Assembly: GCA_964404895.1 (NCBI GenBank)
Contig: CAYOLV010000002.1
Span: forward strand, 62,001 to 126,000
Reading direction: 5' to 3'
DNA length: 64,000 nt
Source of the DNA: JBGSUZ01 sp964404895
GTDB lineage: Bacteria > Bacillota > Clostridia > Peptostreptococcales > Acidaminobacteraceae
This document shows, one piece after another, positions 1 through 8,881 of the stretch. How positions within the stretch are numbered: the first letter of the stretch is position 1; every line of letters begins with the position of its first letter. Under the pieces are notes generated by a model. The model did not search any database and was not told the origin of the DNA. It worked only from the letters and a program-made list of their open reading frames with translations. The position numbers and the translations under genes are program-made.

Positions 1-1
1 T

Positions 2-1081
2 TTCGACAACACGGATCACGTGGCAGACGTCATGTCCTTTAAAAGCGATGACTATGTCTATACAAGGGGTAATAATCCCACTTTAAGAGAATTTGAAACT
101 CGCATGGCTGAGTTAGAACAAGGGGCAGGAGCAGTCGCATTTGCCTCTGGTATGGCTGCCATCAGTTCTGTATTGCTTTCTTTATTAGCCCCAGGGGATT
201 TGGTCGTGGCTCATCGTACCCTTTACGGATCAGCCCACAGCTTTATCGAGAAGCTTCTCACAAAGTATAAAGTGGATTACGCTTTTGTTGATCTTACGGA
301 TCTTAAAAACTTGGAACCCTATCAAGGCAATCCTAATTTAAAAGTGATTTACTTTGAAACCCCAGCTAATCCTACATTAGACATTATAGATATAGAAGGG
401 GTCGTCACTTTTGCGAAGACCAATCTTTGCAAGACTGTAATCGATAATACCTTTGCATCGCCTTACTTCCAACGACCTCTGACTCAAGGGGTAGACGTGG
501 TAGTTCACAGTGCGACCAAATATATATGTGGTCATGGAGATGTCATTGCAGGGGTCGCCATCGCAAAAGACTTTGATTATGTTCAGTCATTGAAGTTTGA
601 GTATATGTGTGAGCTAGGCGGTGCCATGAGCCCATTCAATGCTTGGCTTTTACTGAGAGGTCTTAAGACTCTAGGCATTCGTATGAGACAACACGAAGCT
701 AACGCCATAAAGGTTGCAGCATTCTTAGAGGCTCACCCTAAAGTCACAAAAGTCTATTACCCTGGACTGCCAAGCTTTAAAGGGCACGAACTGGCGAAAA
801 AACAAATGTCAGGTTTTGGTGCCGTCATTGCCTTTGAAGTCAAAGGGGATCTTGAAACGGCTAAAAAAGTAGTCAATGGTGTTGAAATGTTAAAGTTAGC
901 TGTCTCACTTGGAGATTGTGAAACTTTGATCGAAATGCCTGCTGCCATGACACATTTGGGTTATGACCGTGAAGCGTTGGCAAGCTTTGGTCTTTCAGAA
1001 GAAATGATCCGCCTATCCATTGGTATTGAAAACGTGGAAGATATCATTGCAGATTTAGAACGTGGACTCAATCAAATTTAG
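2..1081 (+). CDS. Trans-sulfuration PLP enzyme (methionine gamma-lyase / cystathionine gamma-lyase or synthase family), 5' truncated by window edge
   Basis: The reading frame is open from base 2, so the gene begins upstream; about 40 residues are probably missing compared with the usual ~400. This is a fold-type I PLP enzyme of the Cys/Met metabolism family. Visible marks are the SGMAA phosphate-binding region, the LYG loop, the DNTFASP aspartate region, the HSATKY motif holding the PLP lysine, and a C-terminal SIGIENVEDI. The residue after LYG is Ser, where classical methionine gamma-lyase has Cys, so a gamma-synthase or gamma-lyase role is as likely as methionine breakdown. A strong terminator follows, so it ends its transcription unit. 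A GTG at 20 is in frame but lies inside conserved sequence and is not the start. Confidence 0.85.
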   Translation, partial: FDNTDHVADVMSFKSDDYVYTRGNNPTLREFETRMAELEQGAGAVAFASGMAAISSVLLSLLAPGDLVVAHRTLYGSAHSFIEKLLTKYKVDYAFVDLTDLKNLEPYQGNPNLKVIYFETPANPTLDIIDIEGVVTFAKTNLCKTVIDNTFASPYFQRPLTQGVDVVVHSATKYICGHGDVIAGVAIAKDFDYVQSLKFEYMCELGGAMSPFNAWLLLRGLKTLGIRMRQHEANAIKVAAFLEAHPKVTKVYYPGLPSFKGHELAKKQMSGFGAVIAFEVKGDLETAKKVVNGVEMLKLAVSLGDCETLIEMPAAMTHLGYDREALASFGLSEEMIRLSIGIENVEDIIADLERGLNQI

Positions 1082-1110
1082 TTCAATTAATAAAGTTAGT
1101 TAATCTATCA

Positions 1111-1153
1111 AACAGAGGTGTGCCGTTTATGGTTCATACCTCTGTTTTTTTTC
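1111..1153 (+). terminator. Rho-independent terminator
   Basis: Nine-base perfect stem (aacagaggt at 1111-1119 with acctctgtt at 1138-1146) followed by a run of T. It closes the PLP enzyme transcription unit. Confidence 0.85.
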
Positions 1154-1230
1154 TGCCTAGTTTGTTGTATGCTTGTTGTAAAAGGGTAAAATTAGCCATA
1201 TAGCTATGACGTCTTAACGAAGGAGATTTT

Positions 1231-3411
1231 ATGCTGAGAGATGATGAAAGTTTATTTGAAGTTTTTATTGAGGATCTTTACGAACAGCTTTCATATTTAG
1301 ACAACTGTTTTTTAGAAATCGAGAGAGCCAGTGCTCGGCCTGAAAACTTTGACAATTTATTTCGCGCTTGTCACAGCTTAAAAGGCCTGTTCTTTACAAT
1401 GGAGTATCAAGAGCTAGGTACATTTTTGCATCGCTTAGAGACCGTTATACAGGCTTGTGGGAAAATTCACAATCAGCTAGACCCTAGCTTTGTGGAAATG
1501 ATGATCGATTTTCGAGAAGCGCTTGAAATTTACATCTCCAGTTTAAAAAAGGATCGCAGTCAATTATTCGACTTGAAAAACTACAACACACGTATGGATC
1601 TCCTTGAAGAAAAACTGGCAAGCTGCATCAATGAAAGTAAAGTTGAGACAGTTCCGCCACGTCAGATTCTTTATAACTCCCTTAAAAAGTCAGAACTCAC
1701 TTATTTGCAAATGATCGACAGCGAGGCGAAAGCTATTGACCCACAAATCATGAAAGACGCTTTTGAAACCTGTTCTAAAGATGCTGCGCCATTGCAATCT
1801 GAACAGTTGACCATGCTGTTTAAAACAGCGACAGATTTTCTCACTTACTATGAAGCTCAAGGGAAGGTTTTGGATCATCTGGCAGAAGGACTCATTATGG
1901 AGACTTTTGACTGGGCCATGCAGCTTATCGATTTGACCAAACCACTAAGCAAAGAAGACGAAAGACACTTCTTGGTCCATTTAGATATGATGCAGGCTCA
2001 ACGAATAGAATATTTACAGCAACTCCAAGAAGACCGTTTCGTTCCCCATGCTGATGACATTCAAAGGCTAGGCGAAATTCTAGTGAAGCAAGGCAAAATT
2101 CAAGAAAACGATATTTTAGAAATTATAGACAAACAAAGAGACAGTCAAGCTCCAATGAAAATTGGTGAAGTATTGGTCTCTGAAAATAAAGTAAAGGTTA
2201 GAGATGTTGCCAATGCCCTTCAAGCCCAAACTCAGTTAAAGAAACAAAGCGACAATTATACCTTTATTCGAATTCCAGAACAACGGGTAGATGTCCTTCT
2301 CGACGGCATGGAGGAACTTATGGTCATGCAGTCACAACTTAAAGAAAAGCTGCGACGTAGGTGGATCAAAGGAGATGACAGTGCAAAAGTTCAACTCGAT
2401 CGAATTGACCGTATGTTAATTCTGTTGCAACATCAGGCGGTCAGCTTTAGACTCCAATCCTTAGACAATACTTTTAAAAAGGTTGAAATTATTGGTCGAA
2501 GTGCCGCCAAAGATTTAGGCAAAGACGTCGCCTTCCAGTTAGACGGCACAGATGTTGAAGTCAGCAAGAGTATTGTGGAACGACTCCAAAATCCTATTTT
2601 ACACTTGGTTCGAAATTCAATTTATCATGGGATTGAGATGCCTGAAGAGCGGAAAAGTAAAGGGAAACGGGTACAAGGTCTGTTAAAAGTTTCTGGGAGA
2701 ATTGATAAGGATCAACTGCTCCTCAGCATTACTGATGATGGCAAAGGTTTCAATTTAGATCAGATTTTAGATAAGGCGATTGAACAGCATATTGCAGACA
2801 AAAATAAAACTTATGCCCCCTGGGAAATCATCGACTTTATATTTGAACCTGGTTTTTCAACCATTCAAGCCGCAGACAATATTTCCGGTAGAGGAATGGG
2901 CATGAATATAGTCGAAACTGAAATCAAGGCTCTGGGTGGTCATATCGAAATTCAAAACAAACCCGATCACGGGGTGTCTTTTGTGTTGAATATCCCTTTA
3001 CACACTGAAAACTTACAGGGTTATTTGGTAACTATTCGAGACGAGAAATTGATTGTGCCGTCTGAATACGTTAAAGAAGTGCTGCCTTCCAAAACCGTGG
3101 AGTGGGTCATTAACAACCATAAATGCAAACATATTTATCTTTCAGAAGAAGAAAAATTTGTGCCTATAATTACGGTCCTAGAACAACAAGATGATTACGA
3201 GACCCTGATGAAAGATGATATTCTCATCATATCTATATTAGGAACCTTGAAAGCTTTGCCCGTTTCAAGCGTTATCCGTGAAATGGGGGTATTCGTTAAT
3301 CCCGTGGAAGAATTAAAAGAGCACGACTCCGTTTTTAAAGGCGTTGCCGTCATTAATGAACATGAATTTGCGCTTATTTTAGATGTTCTAAAAATTATAA
3401 GCGTTCAGTAA
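1231..3411 (+). CDS. cheA: CheA-type chemotaxis histidine kinase with an extra internal domain
   Basis: 726 residues. Domain order: N-terminal Hpt domain with the phospho-accepting His48 in CHSLKG; a helical stretch of about 140 residues; a segment at about 277-337 with two copies of a LGEILV/IGEVLV-type repeat resembling the small N-terminal domain of GspE/PilB ATPases; a dimerisation region; an HATPase domain with N box HLVRNSIYHG (about 458-467), DDGKG (502-506) and GRGMGM (553-558); and a C-terminal CheW-like domain (about 590-726). It should phosphorylate a CheY-like partner. No CheW, CheY, CheB or receptor lies beside it; the only other chemotaxis-type gene is the CheR homologue near 36 kb. 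The start has a good RBS (gaaggag). The kinase assignment is firm; the signalling pathway is unknown. Confidence 0.88.
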   Translation: MLRDDESLFEVFIEDLYEQLSYLDNCFLEIERASARPENFDNLFRACHSLKGLFFTMEYQELGTFLHRLETVIQACGKIHNQLDPSFVEMMIDFREALEIYISSLKKDRSQLFDLKNYNTRMDLLEEKLASCINESKVETVPPRQILYNSLKKSELTYLQMIDSEAKAIDPQIMKDAFETCSKDAAPLQSEQLTMLFKTATDFLTYYEAQGKVLDHLAEGLIMETFDWAMQLIDLTKPLSKEDERHFLVHLDMMQAQRIEYLQQLQEDRFVPHADDIQRLGEILVKQGKIQENDILEIIDKQRDSQAPMKIGEVLVSENKVKVRDVANALQAQTQLKKQSDNYTFIRIPEQRVDVLLDGMEELMVMQSQLKEKLRRRWIKGDDSAKVQLDRIDRMLILLQHQAVSFRLQSLDNTFKKVEIIGRSAAKDLGKDVAFQLDGTDVEVSKSIVERLQNPILHLVRNSIYHGIEMPEERKSKGKRVQGLLKVSGRIDKDQLLLSITDDGKGFNLDQILDKAIEQHIADKNKTYAPWEIIDFIFEPGFSTIQAADNISGRGMGMNIVETEIKALGGHIEIQNKPDHGVSFVLNIPLHTENLQGYLVTIRDEKLIVPSEYVKEVLPSKTVEWVINNHKCKHIYLSEEEKFVPIITVLEQQDDYETLMKDDILIISILGTLKALPVSSVIREMGVFVNPVEELKEHDSVFKGVAVINEHEFALILDVLKIISVQ

Positions 3412-3432
3412 ATAATTATGTATAAATAATTC

Positions 3433-3462
3433 TTGACATAACCTATCTAAGATTTATATAAT
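3433..3462 (+). promoter_or_regulatory. Sigma-A promoter of the MFS transporter gene
   Basis: TTGACA at 3433-3438 and TATAAT at 3457-3462 with an 18-base spacer, both perfect consensus hexamers. Confidence 0.8.
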
Positions 3463-3484
3463 CTATAACAATATCTTAGACAGG
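3442..3484 (+). promoter_or_regulatory. Inverted repeat over the MFS promoter, candidate operator
   Basis: cctatctaagat (3442-3453) and atcttagacagg (3473-3484) are inverted copies with 11 of 12 bases matching. The left arm lies in the -35/-10 spacer and the right arm covers the likely transcription start and RBS. A repressor binding both arms would block transcription; alternatively the right arm could be hidden in an RNA hairpin. No dedicated regulator gene is adjacent. Confidence 0.55.
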
Positions 3485-3495
3485 AGGGCAATATA

Positions 3496-4713
3496 ATGGA
3501 AATACCAAAGAAATCACCCCCGAGCACCATCAAGCATAACATTCATATGTATTATGGGTTTAGTACTTTTTCAAATCTCTTGATTTTAGGTCCTATATTG
3601 ACCCTTTTCTTCTTGGAGAAGGGTCTTAATTTTACCCAAATCATGCTCATCAGTGCCGTTTCCGCTATTGGAACAGTAATTTTTGAAGTGCCAACAGGCA
3701 TGCTCGCTGACAGAATCGGAAGAAAGTACAGTTTAATTCTAAATGCCGTTTTCTGGGCGATTACATGCTTGATTTATATGGTCAGCAATAGTTTTGTGGT
3801 ATTCCTTATTGGAGAAATTTTCTTTAGTATAGGCGCGGCCTTTGGTTCTGGTGCTGACTCAGCCCTTCTTTATGACGCGCTGAAAACTCACGGAAGAGAA
3901 GGGGAGTATCAAAAAATCGAAGGGCGATCTATGTCCCTTGTCTTCTACAGTCAGGCGATTGGTTCGATTCTAGCGGGTTACTTATATAAAATGGATATGC
4001 GCCTGCCATTTGCTGTTTCTTTTATTTTCGTCTTATGCTCAATTTGGTTTGCTTATCGCTTTATTGAAGAACCGATTGTACCTGACGTCGACGAAAAGCC
4101 TAGAGACTCTGGACTTAAATCCTATTTAGCACAATTCCAAACGGGTTGCCAAGTTATATTAACAAATCCGAAGCTCTTAAGTACCGTAGCGACCATTACC
4201 TTGATGTCTGTTTTCTTTAGAGGCTCCTTCCCAATGTATCAGCCTTATATGAAGGCCGTTGAGATTGATGTCGTTTGGTTCGGTTGGATATTCTTTGCTT
4301 TTAATATCATAGCCGCACAGTCATCTAAACTGGCGCATCACTTTATGAAGCTGACTAAATCTTGGACGTTAATTGCAATGGGTTTCTTGGTAGCTGCTTC
4401 ATACTTTGGACTTAGCATGGTTCATATGTACCTTGGTGTTATGCTTATTGGCCTTCAACAAATCTATAGAGGTCTGAGTCGTCCTATCTTCTACAAGTAT
4501 TATAATAAGCGCATACCTTCAGATATTAGAGCAACTGTTTTATCAACAATCAGCTTTGTCATTAACTTAGGCATTGCCCTTGTTATGCCTCTGCAAGGCT
4601 TGTTGATGGATAGGGTAGACATTTTTACCGCACACATGGTTTTAGGCGTTTTACTGATTGCCTTACTCATTCCTGCAGAAGTCTATATGCGTGCTTCTCA
4701 CCGTTCAAAATAA
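3496..4713 (+). CDS. MFS transporter (putative drug or small-molecule efflux permease)
   Basis: 405 residues with about 12 hydrophobic segments. The MFS motif A sequence (DRIGRKYS) follows the second transmembrane segment, and a hydrophilic central loop (about residues 195-215) separates two six-helix halves. A strong RBS (aggagg) precedes the ATG. The substrate cannot be read from sequence. The gene is monocistronic, with a consensus promoter overlaid by a palindrome, an arrangement typical of inducible efflux genes. Confidence 0.85.
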   Translation: MEIPKKSPPSTIKHNIHMYYGFSTFSNLLILGPILTLFFLEKGLNFTQIMLISAVSAIGTVIFEVPTGMLADRIGRKYSLILNAVFWAITCLIYMVSNSFVVFLIGEIFFSIGAAFGSGADSALLYDALKTHGREGEYQKIEGRSMSLVFYSQAIGSILAGYLYKMDMRLPFAVSFIFVLCSIWFAYRFIEEPIVPDVDEKPRDSGLKSYLAQFQTGCQVILTNPKLLSTVATITLMSVFFRGSFPMYQPYMKAVEIDVVWFGWIFFAFNIIAAQSSKLAHHFMKLTKSWTLIAMGFLVAASYFGLSMVHMYLGVMLIGLQQIYRGLSRPIFYKYYNKRIPSDIRATVLSTISFVINLGIALVMPLQGLLMDRVDIFTAHMVLGVLLIALLIPAEVYMRASHRSK

Positions 4714-4766
4714 ACATCTCAGCTTTTTTCACAATCTCACTTTTTCACGTTCAAATCTAGCTTTTG

Positions 4767-4775
4767 TGTTATAAT
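4767..4775 (+). promoter_or_regulatory. Extended -10 promoter for degV
   Basis: TGTTATAAT (TGnTATAAT form) at 4767-4775, 31 bases before the degV start. No good -35 at the normal distance, which is acceptable for extended -10 promoters. Confidence 0.6.
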
Positions 4776-4805
4776 AAAAATTATTAATGAATAAGTGAGG
4801 ATTTT

Positions 4806-5636
4806 ATGAGAATTGTAGCCGATAGCAGTTGTGATTTAACAAAAGAAATGAAAGAAAAACACGGGATTACTATTGTGCCTCTGACTATATCTGTTGGAGA
4901 GCATCATTATATTGACGATGAGCACCTTGATTTGGATGAAATGTTAGACGACATCGAACACTATCATGAAGCGGCTAAGTCTGCTTGTCCTTCGCCACAA
5001 GCCTTTATGGATGCATTTATGGCACAAGGTTCCGTCTTTGTCGTGACTCTAACTGCAGCCCTCAGTGGCACATACAACAGCGCCATGATTGCAAAAGATT
5101 TGTTTATTCAGGATCACCAAGAGAAATTTATTCACGTCTTTGATTCAAAAGGATCTTCCGCGAGAGAAACCTTGATTGCCCTAAAAATTGATGAGTTAAT
5201 CCAAAAAGGCTTGCCTGAGTTGGAAATTGTCAATCAAGTGAATGAATACATTGAGAAAAATCGTTACATTTTCCAGTTAGGTTCTTTAGACACCATGATC
5301 AAAAACGGTAGAATTTCTAAATTGAAGGGTCTCATTGCGAATGCCCTGAATATCCGCCCAATACTTTATGCAAACCCTAACGGCGAACCTGAGTTAATTG
5401 AGAACGTCAGAACCGAAAAGAAATCCATACAACGATTAGTGGAGATTGTCGGTGAGCAGTGCAATGATTTTTCAGAAATGATCTTAGGCATCTCTCATTG
5501 TGAAGCCTTAGAAAAAGCGGAACAAATTAAATCTGAAATTGAAAAACGCTATAATTTTAAAGAAGTCTTTATCGTTTCAACAAAGGGTTTGAGCAGTTTG
5601 TATATGAATCGTGGCGGTGTAACTATTAGCTTTTAG
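4806..5636 (+). CDS. DegV family fatty-acid-binding protein
   Basis: 276 residues, the family's usual length. The N-terminal IVADSSCDL, the central TAALSGTYNSA and LGSLDTMIKNGRIS mark DegV proteins, which bind a fatty acid in a deep cleft and in Firmicutes can act as FakB, presenting fatty acids to the FakA kinase for phospholipid synthesis. No fakA is nearby, so that link is inferred. RBS is gtgagg. The HAD phosphatase follows after 15 bases, so the two are probably co-transcribed. Confidence 0.88.
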   Translation: MRIVADSSCDLTKEMKEKHGITIVPLTISVGEHHYIDDEHLDLDEMLDDIEHYHEAAKSACPSPQAFMDAFMAQGSVFVVTLTAALSGTYNSAMIAKDLFIQDHQEKFIHVFDSKGSSARETLIALKIDELIQKGLPELEIVNQVNEYIEKNRYIFQLGSLDTMIKNGRISKLKGLIANALNIRPILYANPNGEPELIENVRTEKKSIQRLVEIVGEQCNDFSEMILGISHCEALEKAEQIKSEIEKRYNFKEVFIVSTKGLSSLYMNRGGVTISF

Positions 5637-5651
5637 AATGGCGGGGTCCAT

Positions 5652-6335
5652 ATGAGAAAATATAAGACACTAATTTTTGATGCAGATGACACCTTGTTCG
5701 ACTTTGTAGCCTCTGAAAAAATGGCCCTGAAAATGACATTGGAGCACTATGGTGTCCAGTGTACCGAGGAAACCTATCAGCTTTATAGACAAATCAATAA
5801 TGAACATTGGACGGATTTAGAATTAGGAAAAACCACACAAGCGATATTGAAATACAAACGTTTCGAGGACCTTTTTTCAATTTTAAATATCGATGCAGAT
5901 GCCAACCCAGTAGCCGATCAGTATTTAGAGAATTTGTCACAACAAGGCATCCTTATTGAAGGTGCTCATGAATTGATTGAAACCCTCAGCAAATTTTATA
6001 ATATTTATATCATTACAAATGGGATTACTACCGTTCAAACTGGCAGATTCCAACATGCTTCCATCATGGCCTTGATAAAAGGTCTTGTCATTTCTGAAGA
6101 AGCGGGTTGCAATAAACCTAACCCCGAAATTTTTCAATATTGGAATGAAAAATATGGTCCTTTTGAAAAATCTGAAGTTATAATGATTGGTGATTCTTTG
6201 AGTTCTGATATTCAAGGGGGCATACAATATGGTATTGATACTTGTTGGTATAACCCTGAAAATATTGAAACTCACCTAATTAAACCCACATATACTGTTC
6301 AACATTATGAAGGCATAAAATCCTTATTGCTTTAA
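5652..6335 (+). CDS. HAD-superfamily hydrolase, YjjG/YfnB type (nucleotidase-like)
   Basis: 227 residues. HAD motif I is DADDTLFDF near the N-terminus, with a helical cap domain after it, a Thr in ITNGI as motif II, the motif III lysine in CNKP, and motif IV in MIGDSLSSDI. The N-terminal pattern and length match the YjjG/YfnB group, whose studied members dephosphorylate pyrimidine nucleoside monophosphates. The actual substrate is not shown by sequence. Probably cotranscribed with degV upstream and the XRE regulator 20 bases downstream. Confidence 0.82.
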   Translation: MRKYKTLIFDADDTLFDFVASEKMALKMTLEHYGVQCTEETYQLYRQINNEHWTDLELGKTTQAILKYKRFEDLFSILNIDADANPVADQYLENLSQQGILIEGAHELIETLSKFYNIYIITNGITTVQTGRFQHASIMALIKGLVISEEAGCNKPNPEIFQYWNEKYGPFEKSEVIMIGDSLSSDIQGGIQYGIDTCWYNPENIETHLIKPTYTVQHYEGIKSLLL

Positions 6336-6355
6336 TGACTGTAAAGAGGTGACTT

Positions 6356-7039
6356 ATGAATCCAATTGCAATAAAAATTAAAGAATCTCGAATCAAGGCA
6401 GGGATGAGTGAAAAAGACCTCGCCAAAAAATGCAGTGTAGCACCAAGTTATATCATACAAATTGAATCGGGAAAAAAGATTATCAATGAAAAAACAGCAG
6501 AAACTATTCTCGCTGTCTTTGGTGAAAAAGTAGGTTTTGATTTCCAAGACAACGGAAACGAAGATGAAATAACTGAAAGAAAGATAGAACAGAAGAAGCC
6601 AGCAGTTCAGCCAGATTTTTATGACGTTGAACCTAATGCGCAATGGGCTGGCGCTTTAGCAAATATTATAAAGAAGTATCCCATTTATGAAATGGGCACA
6701 ACAAAAATAGCAGGGTATAAGGAACTACCTATCCTTGGTAAAAAAGTTGAAGGATTGCCTTGGGACAAATTGAGCTTTATTAAATGTACAACTCAAGAGC
6801 TAGAAGCCCTGCGGATTTGCAAGAACGACGTCCTTATGGTGCATCAGATGAAAGACGTACTCGGAAAGGGCGTTTACCTGATTGAAATGGATCAGAAAGT
6901 CCTTTTGCGAGTGGTTCATAAAGATACATCTAACAAGTTGATTCTCAGCAAAGGTGTTAAAGAGGAACAGGGAGTTCCTGTGGAAATTTCAAAATTGAAA
7001 ATACTTGGCAAGGTTATCCGCGTAGAATTTATGTTGTAA
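6356..7039 (+). CDS. XRE-family HTH regulator with a degenerate LexA/S24-like C-terminal domain
   Basis: 227 residues. Residues 1-60 form a Cro/CI helix-turn-helix (IKESRIKAGMSEKDLAKKC, then SYIIQIESGKK). A charged linker follows, and residues about 135-227 have the spacing of a LexA/CI S24 fold (LRICKNDVLMV, GVYLIEMDQKVLLRVV, ILGKVIRV). The usual GDSM serine motif is absent and the catalytic Lys position appears to be Arg, so self-cleavage is unlikely. It may be a repressor that senses another ligand or only uses the fold to dimerise. Last gene before a convergent terminator. Confidence 0.75.
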   Translation: MNPIAIKIKESRIKAGMSEKDLAKKCSVAPSYIIQIESGKKIINEKTAETILAVFGEKVGFDFQDNGNEDEITERKIEQKKPAVQPDFYDVEPNAQWAGALANIIKKYPIYEMGTTKIAGYKELPILGKKVEGLPWDKLSFIKCTTQELEALRICKNDVLMVHQMKDVLGKGVYLIEMDQKVLLRVVHKDTSNKLILSKGVKEEQGVPVEISKLKILGKVIRVEFML

Positions 7040-7045
7040 TTAGAA

Positions 7046-7085
7046 AATCCCCCTTGGAGGCTATCCTTCAAAGGGGGATTTTTTG
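7046..7085. terminator. Terminator between convergent genes
   Basis: Ten-base perfect stem aatccccctt (7046-7055) with aagggggatt (7071-7080), then a T run on the plus strand. It may also serve the convergent DUF1846 gene. Confidence 0.85.
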
Positions 7086-7123
7086 ACTTCATTATAAGCT
7101 TCACAAAAAAGCTTAAATTAAAT

Positions 7124-8638
7124 TTAGTTATTATAGAAGAGACTCTCAGATGCATATTCTGGGTCTGCTGTCACATCAATTCCTAATTTTTGTAGGGTCT
7201 GATCGTCTGTAGCAGAGAGAATAGTAGTAGAATGGGCTTGGCAGCCTCTTAATTCAGGAAGCTTTTTCATAGCCACTTGCGCCATTGGATTAGTCGCTGC
7301 ACAAATACTAAGGGCAATTAATATTTCTTCACAATCTAGAGAAATATTTCTGTTGCCTAAAGTTTTAGATTTTAAATTGATAATTGGCTCTAAAATAACC
7401 GGAGAAATTAAATGAATGTCATCCGATATTTTTGCCAAATGTTTAACCGCATTTAAAATAACCGCAGCAGAAGGGTTCAAAATTTCAGTGGATTTTCCAG
7501 TGATAATAGTCCCATCATGTAATTCTATTGCCATAGCAGGCTTCAACGGTTCATTTTCAGGCGCATCTGTAGCTTTCATAGTAAGCGCTTTTTCTCTAGC
7601 AGGAATGACAACTTTACGATCATCGCCTTTAAGATTGATTTCTTCCATAATACGCTGTGCATGTTGGAAAGTCTCTATATCAACATAGCCTTTTTTATAC
7701 TCACAACCTGTTTTGAAGTAACGACGAATAATTTCCTGACGAGAAGCTTCTTTGACCACTTCATCATCTGTAATGCCGTAACCAACTCTATTAACGCCCA
7801 TATCCGTTGGTGATTTGAATACAGATTCTTTGCCAGTAATTTTTTCGATAATTCTTTTTAAGACAGGGAAGGTTTCAATATCTCTATTGTAGTTAACCGT
7901 AACGGTATTGTAAGCATCAAAGTGGAAGGAGTCAATCATGTTGACGTCTTTTAAATCTACAGTAGCTGCTTCATAGGCGATGTTTAAAGGGTGTTTTAGA
8001 GGCATGTTCCAAACAGGGAAGGTTTCAAATTTTGAATAACCGGCAGCGCGGCCTAACTTGTTTTCGTGATAGAGTTGAGAAAGACAAGTCGCTAATTTTC
8101 CGCTACCAGGACCGGGAGCAGTCATAACCACAATTGGTTTAGAAGTTTCAATGTAAGGATTTTTACCGTAACCTTCGTCGCTGACAATTGTGTCTACATC
8201 TAACGGATAGCCTTTAGTGGCTCTGTGAGTGTAAACTTTAATGCCGCGTCTTTCCAGCTTGTTCATAAAGACAGTCGCAGAAGGTTGGTCAGCGTAGCGG
8301 GTGATGACAACACTGTTGACATCCAATTCATAAGTTCTAAGATCGTCAATCATTTTCATGACATCCATATCGTATGTGATTCCAAAGTCGCCCCGAATCT
8401 TATTTCTTTCGATGTCACCGGCGTAGACACAAATAATAACTTCTACATTTTCTCTTAGTTTGTGCAGTAACTTGATTTTAGCATTTTCGTCGAAACCGGG
8501 GAGAACACGCTTTGCGTGCAGGTCCAACATGAGTTTGCCGCCAAATTCCAAATACAGTTTGTCGTAATCATTAACACGTTCCAGGATGAATTTCGATTGC
8601 TCTTCTAAATACTTTTCTGAATCAAAACCTTTTTTCAT
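7124..8638 (-). CDS. DUF1846 domain protein
   Basis: 504 residues from the ATG at 8638 (MKKGFDSEKYL), matching the family's roughly 500-residue length. The N-terminal half contains GFDEN, YAGDIERNKIRGDFGI and a P-loop-like APGPGSGKLATCLSQ stretch, all typical of DUF1846. The function of the family is not established. An in-frame GTG at 8665 would add nine residues, but it has no better RBS and the homologous start is the ATG. Single gene, convergent with the XRE unit. Confidence 0.85.
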   Translation of the reverse strand: MKKGFDSEKYLEEQSKFILERVNDYDKLYLEFGGKLMLDLHAKRVLPGFDENAKIKLLHKLRENVEVIICVYAGDIERNKIRGDFGITYDMDVMKMIDDLRTYELDVNSVVITRYADQPSATVFMNKLERRGIKVYTHRATKGYPLDVDTIVSDEGYGKNPYIETSKPIVVMTAPGPGSGKLATCLSQLYHENKLGRAAGYSKFETFPVWNMPLKHPLNIAYEAATVDLKDVNMIDSFHFDAYNTVTVNYNRDIETFPVLKRIIEKITGKESVFKSPTDMGVNRVGYGITDDEVVKEASRQEIIRRYFKTGCEYKKGYVDIETFQHAQRIMEEINLKGDDRKVVIPAREKALTMKATDAPENEPLKPAMAIELHDGTIITGKSTEILNPSAAVILNAVKHLAKISDDIHLISPVILEPIINLKSKTLGNRNISLDCEEILIALSICAATNPMAQVAMKKLPELRGCQAHSTTILSATDDQTLQKLGIDVTADPEYASESLFYNN

Positions 8639-8797
8639 GTTGGTCTCACTCTCTTTCCTTCGCACCTCGTTGTGCGTTATTTTGTAGTTTTTTCATATTG
8701 TATTCCTTTTACATTAGGATATGTTACCACTAATTTCAGAAAAAAAGTAGACTTTTTTTAAAAAAAATCAATTGTTTTACAACTTATTTTTTGCATA

Positions 8798-8839
8798 TAA
8801 AAGGCAAGCCTTCAGACCCAGAGGTCCAAAAACTTGCCT
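8798..8839 (-). terminator. Terminator of the small gene at 8882
   Basis: Stem aggcaag (8802-8808) with cttgcct (8833-8839) plus an inner gacc/ggtc helix; read on the minus strand it is followed by a short T-rich stretch. Confidence 0.65.
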
Positions 8840-8881
8840 AGATGGGTATATTACTTGTACTGATGCTATTGAGCCATAGTT

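Noticed and set aside
8740..8759. A/T-run palindrome aaaaaaagt-ag-acttttttt upstream of the DUF1846 gene
   Set aside because: It is low complexity and has no strand-specific terminator context; it is probably a curved AT-rich promoter-upstream region.
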